Positions 62,091-64,000 of a stretch of 64,000 nt of DNA are shown one piece after another (the first letter of the stretch is position 1; each line of letters opens with the position of its first letter). The position numbers and the translations under genes are program-made. Source of the DNA: Thiodiazotropha sp040507005 (lineage in GTDB: Bacteria; Pseudomonadota; Gammaproteobacteria; Chromatiales; Chromatiaceae); assembly GCA_040507005.1 (NCBI GenBank), contig JBEVVS010000032.1:1-64000 (forward strand), in the 5' to 3' direction. Under the pieces are notes generated by a model. That model saw nothing but the letters and a program-made list of their open reading frames with translations. It made no database searches and was not told the origin of the DNA.

Positions 62091-63233
62091 GTGTCAAAAC
62101 AAGCATTTCTAGTCGACGATTCGAAATCTGCACGCATTGTGCTTAGTAGAATGCTGAAAAAGAGCGGATTCGATGGTGTCGAGATGGCGCAGTCGGGTGA
62201 AGAGGCTTTGGAACGACTTAAAGAGTCGACACCGGACGCAATATTTGTCGATTTTCTGATGGATGGCATGGATGGTTTGGAGACCATCACCGAGATTAAG
62301 AAGGATCCGAGGTTTTCCCAAACACCCGTGGTCATGTGCACCGCCAATGAAGGGGACGAGTATGTCCAGGCTGCAGTGGACCACGGCGCCCTCGGCATCC
62401 TGGCCAAGCCACCGACCGATGAGAGCCTGGGTGTCATCATCAACCTGATCGAGCAGCACCAGCAAGACGTCGCGGCGAGTATGCAGACCGCTTCACTGGA
62501 TCAAGGGATGGCGGTTGAAGGTGCGGCTGAGGCGGCAGAGACAGCGCCAGAGGGGGCGTTGCCCCAGAGCGGTCTCAGGGATGAGGATATCAAGCGCATT
62601 GCCAGAGAGGTTGCTGTGCAATCGGCCCAGGAGACCGCCCATGAGGCAGCCGAAAAGCTCATGGCGGAGACCCTTGCGGAACGTGTCGAGACGAGTGTCC
62701 AGGCCTACCTGGATAGCAAGCTTGAACCGATGATCATCTCAGTGGTGGAGAAGGGGCTGCAGCAGGTCGAGGCGGAGCGCGTCGATACCGATGCACTGCG
62801 CGAATCAGTGGTGGAGCAGGTCAATCACGACCTGGATGAGTTTGTCAGGCAGCTTAATCAACGTACTGTCGGAGATTTGATCGAATCGAGTATCTACGGC
62901 CAGATGAAAGAGTTGTCGGATGACATCTCGCAACGCCTGACCGATCAGGAGCAGAGGATCCTCAGTCAAGTACCGGAAAAGAACGACATGATCGAACATA
63001 TCCGGGTCATCACTGAGGGATCGCTGGAGGCCCAGGTGCATGAGACCGCCAGCCAAGTAGCGGGTGAGATTGCCAACTCCGTGGCCACCGAAACGGTGGA
63101 GAGCCTGCTTGATCAACACCTGGCCCACCAGGCGATGGAGAGTCAGCAGCAGAAACCGAAAATGCCCTTAATGATCTTTCTTGCGGTAGGTCTGCTGGCT
63201 GTTGCCGGTGCTGCGGTGTTCATGCTCCTGTAG
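62091..63233 (+). CDS. Response regulator with long helical region and C-terminal membrane anchor
   Basis: 380 residues from GTG 62091, with GAGGG upstream. A receiver domain (1-125) has all active residues: D9 and D10, phospho-acceptor D54 (IFVDFLMDGMDG), T84 and K106. A Glu/Ala/Gln-rich helical region (about 150-345) probably forms a coiled coil. The last 24 residues are a hydrophobic helix (PLMIFLAVGLLAVAGAAVFM) with only three residues after it. There is no DNA-binding or enzyme domain. The cytosolic receiver is therefore tethered to the membrane. No histidine kinase gene is in the window. Confidence 0.88.
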   Translation: MSKQAFLVDDSKSARIVLSRMLKKSGFDGVEMAQSGEEALERLKESTPDAIFVDFLMDGMDGLETITEIKKDPRFSQTPVVMCTANEGDEYVQAAVDHGALGILAKPPTDESLGVIINLIEQHQQDVAASMQTASLDQGMAVEGAAEAAETAPEGALPQSGLRDEDIKRIAREVAVQSAQETAHEAAEKLMAETLAERVETSVQAYLDSKLEPMIISVVEKGLQQVEAERVDTDALRESVVEQVNHDLDEFVRQLNQRTVGDLIESSIYGQMKELSDDISQRLTDQEQRILSQVPEKNDMIEHIRVITEGSLEAQVHETASQVAGEIANSVATETVESLLDQHLAHQAMESQQQKPKMPLMIFLAVGLLAVAGAAVFMLL

Positions 63234-63322
63234 CTGGTGAAAAGAGTATAAGCTGCGGTTGGCTTGTCTATGGTTGTCGAGAGATCCGCTTGGGTGGTGT
63301 AAAAGAGATACAGACTGTAGGG

Positions 63323-63350
63323 TTGGGCTTGGATTTAATAAAGCTATATT
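63323..63350 (+). promoter_or_regulatory. Weak putative promoter for msrA
   Basis: TATATT (63345-63350, 5/6 match) lies 16 bp after TTGGGC (63323-63328, 3/6 match) and 28 bp before the msrA start. Weak, but placed correctly. Confidence 0.28.
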
Positions 63351-63378
63351 CAGCACAAAGCCCTACAGGAGAAACCCC

Positions 63379-64000
63379 ATGTTCGGAATGGGCCGCAAAA
63401 CCAAGTTGCCGGATCAGGATCAGGCACTGCCCGGTCGCACGACCCCGATTCATCCCGGTGACAGCCACTATGTCAACGGGCACTCATTGCTGGGTCCCTT
63501 TCCCGAGCAGTATGCATTCGCCATCTTCGGCATGGGCTGTTTCTGGGGGGCCGAAAAGCGTTTCTGGACCCTGTCCGGGGTCTACTCCACGGCGGTGGGC
63601 TATGCAGCGGGTGTGACACCCAATCCAACCTACGAAGAGGTATCTACCGGGATGACCGGACATAACGAGGTTGTCAGGGTTGTCTTCGATCCCATGATGG
63701 TCAGCTACCAGTCGCTGCTTGAGTCTTTCTGGGAGGGACACAATCCCACCCAAGGCATGCGCCAGGGCAATGATGTGGGAACCCAGTATCGATCCGGAAT
63801 CTACACCTTCGACGATTCGCAACAGGCCTTGGCCGAGGCTTCCCGGGAACACTATCAACATGCCCTGCAGCAGGTAACGACGGCCCCAGTGACCACGGAG
63901 ATACTCTCCGCCCCCCCTTTCTATTTTGCCGAGGCCTATCATCAGCAGTATCTGGCCAAGAATCCCGCTGGCTATTGCGGCCTCGGAGGGACTGGGGTCT
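63379..64000 (+). CDS. msrA: Peptide methionine sulfoxide reductase MsrA (partial)
   Basis: 207 codons visible, cut by the window edge only a few residues before the expected end. ATG 63379 follows ACAGGAG at good spacing. The catalytic motif FGMGCFWGAEK places the active Cys at 54; GHNEVVRVVFDP, HNPTQGMRQGNDVGTQYRS and QYLAKNPAGYCGLGGTGV follow in standard order. The CGLGGTG end carries a resolving Cys. An N-terminal extension of about 45 residues has the E. coli MsrA type layout. It repairs methionine S-sulfoxide in proteins. No MsrB fusion is visible in the part shown. Confidence 0.95.
   Translation, partial: MFGMGRKTKLPDQDQALPGRTTPIHPGDSHYVNGHSLLGPFPEQYAFAIFGMGCFWGAEKRFWTLSGVYSTAVGYAAGVTPNPTYEEVSTGMTGHNEVVRVVFDPMMVSYQSLLESFWEGHNPTQGMRQGNDVGTQYRSGIYTFDDSQQALAEASREHYQHALQQVTTAPVTTEILSAPPFYFAEAYHQQYLAKNPAGYCGLGGTGV

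Noticed and set aside
1..64000. Mobile elements, CRISPR arrays, tRNA or rRNA genes
   Set aside because: No transposase, integrase, regularly spaced repeats or tRNA-like cloverleaf was found on either strand by eye; a tRNAscan or repeat search could still reveal a small one.

Overview
The window looks like a chromosomal segment of a gammaproteobacterium. The evidence is a class I (CyaA-type) adenylate cyclase, the leuS-lptE-holA and proA-nadD-rsfS housekeeping runs, a Mip/FkpA-type isomerase, a type II secretion pseudopilin and cobalamin-dependent MetH. The overall flavour (moderate GC, many envelope genes) would fit a Chromatiales-like or sulfur-oxidiser relative, but that is inference and no gene here settles the genus. 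No tRNA, rRNA, CRISPR array, insertion sequence or prophage was seen. Two runs of exactly ten N (26705-26714 and 34042-34051) are scaffold gaps.

Layout. 1-6024: a partial flippase-like integral membrane protein facing two very large membrane proteins (a YfhO-like one and a GT-C-like one) and a methyltransferase. 6034-7905: a WbpM/CapD-type UDP-sugar 4,6-dehydratase. 8106-16210: a mixed block with GspG, the ABC-F protein YheS, an RRM protein, a DUF2939-like protein, a PAS plus degenerate GGDEF protein beside CyaA, and an FKBP isomerase. 16326-19543: a three-gene Gtr-like glycosylation module on the minus strand. 19670-22651: a Wzm/Wzt polysaccharide exporter with an LpxL-like acyltransferase. 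23673-25448: a strongly codon-biased exported protein with a long leader and its own terminator, then a parvulin. 26801-36795: a glycan assembly cluster with a methyltransferase-GT2-GT2 fusion, a DUF3144-like protein, GT2, a Wzx-like flippase, GT4, a WbpV-like epimerase broken by a gap, a WbpL-like initiating transferase and a DPM1-like GT2.

37103-47454: a globin and a STAS-like protein, then the housekeeping run leuS-lptE-holA. This is followed by an insert of two EF-hand proteins and a retropepsin-like protease, then proA-nadD-rsfS and a WYL regulator. 47451-53943: two tandem CNNM/CorC-type transporters, a universal stress protein and a Na/Pi cotransporter with a PhoU-like domain, flanked by two homologous small lysine-rich coiled-coil proteins. 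54056-57923: an exported set with a His-rich protein, a choice-of-anchor-H protein with a GlyGly-CTERM-like tail, a LEA14-like lipoprotein, a small unknown and a membrane-bound C13 (legumain/GPI-transamidase family) peptidase. 58012-64000: metH, a response regulator with a C-terminal membrane anchor, and the start of msrA.

How they work together. Much of the window serves the cell envelope. WbpM-, WbpV- and WbpL-like enzymes would make and load a 6-deoxy-HexNAc onto undecaprenyl phosphate. The GT2 and GT4 enzymes would extend it. Two different export routes are present: a Wzx-like flippase and an ABC exporter whose ATPase carries a Wzt-type glycan-recognition domain. No Wzy polymerase or O-antigen ligase was recognised. 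The transporter operon at 48-53 kb links divalent cation transport with phosphate transport. The least explained parts are the paralogous lysine-rich proteins, the abundant exported protein, the C13 peptidase close to a C-terminally anchored protein, and the tail-anchored response regulator.
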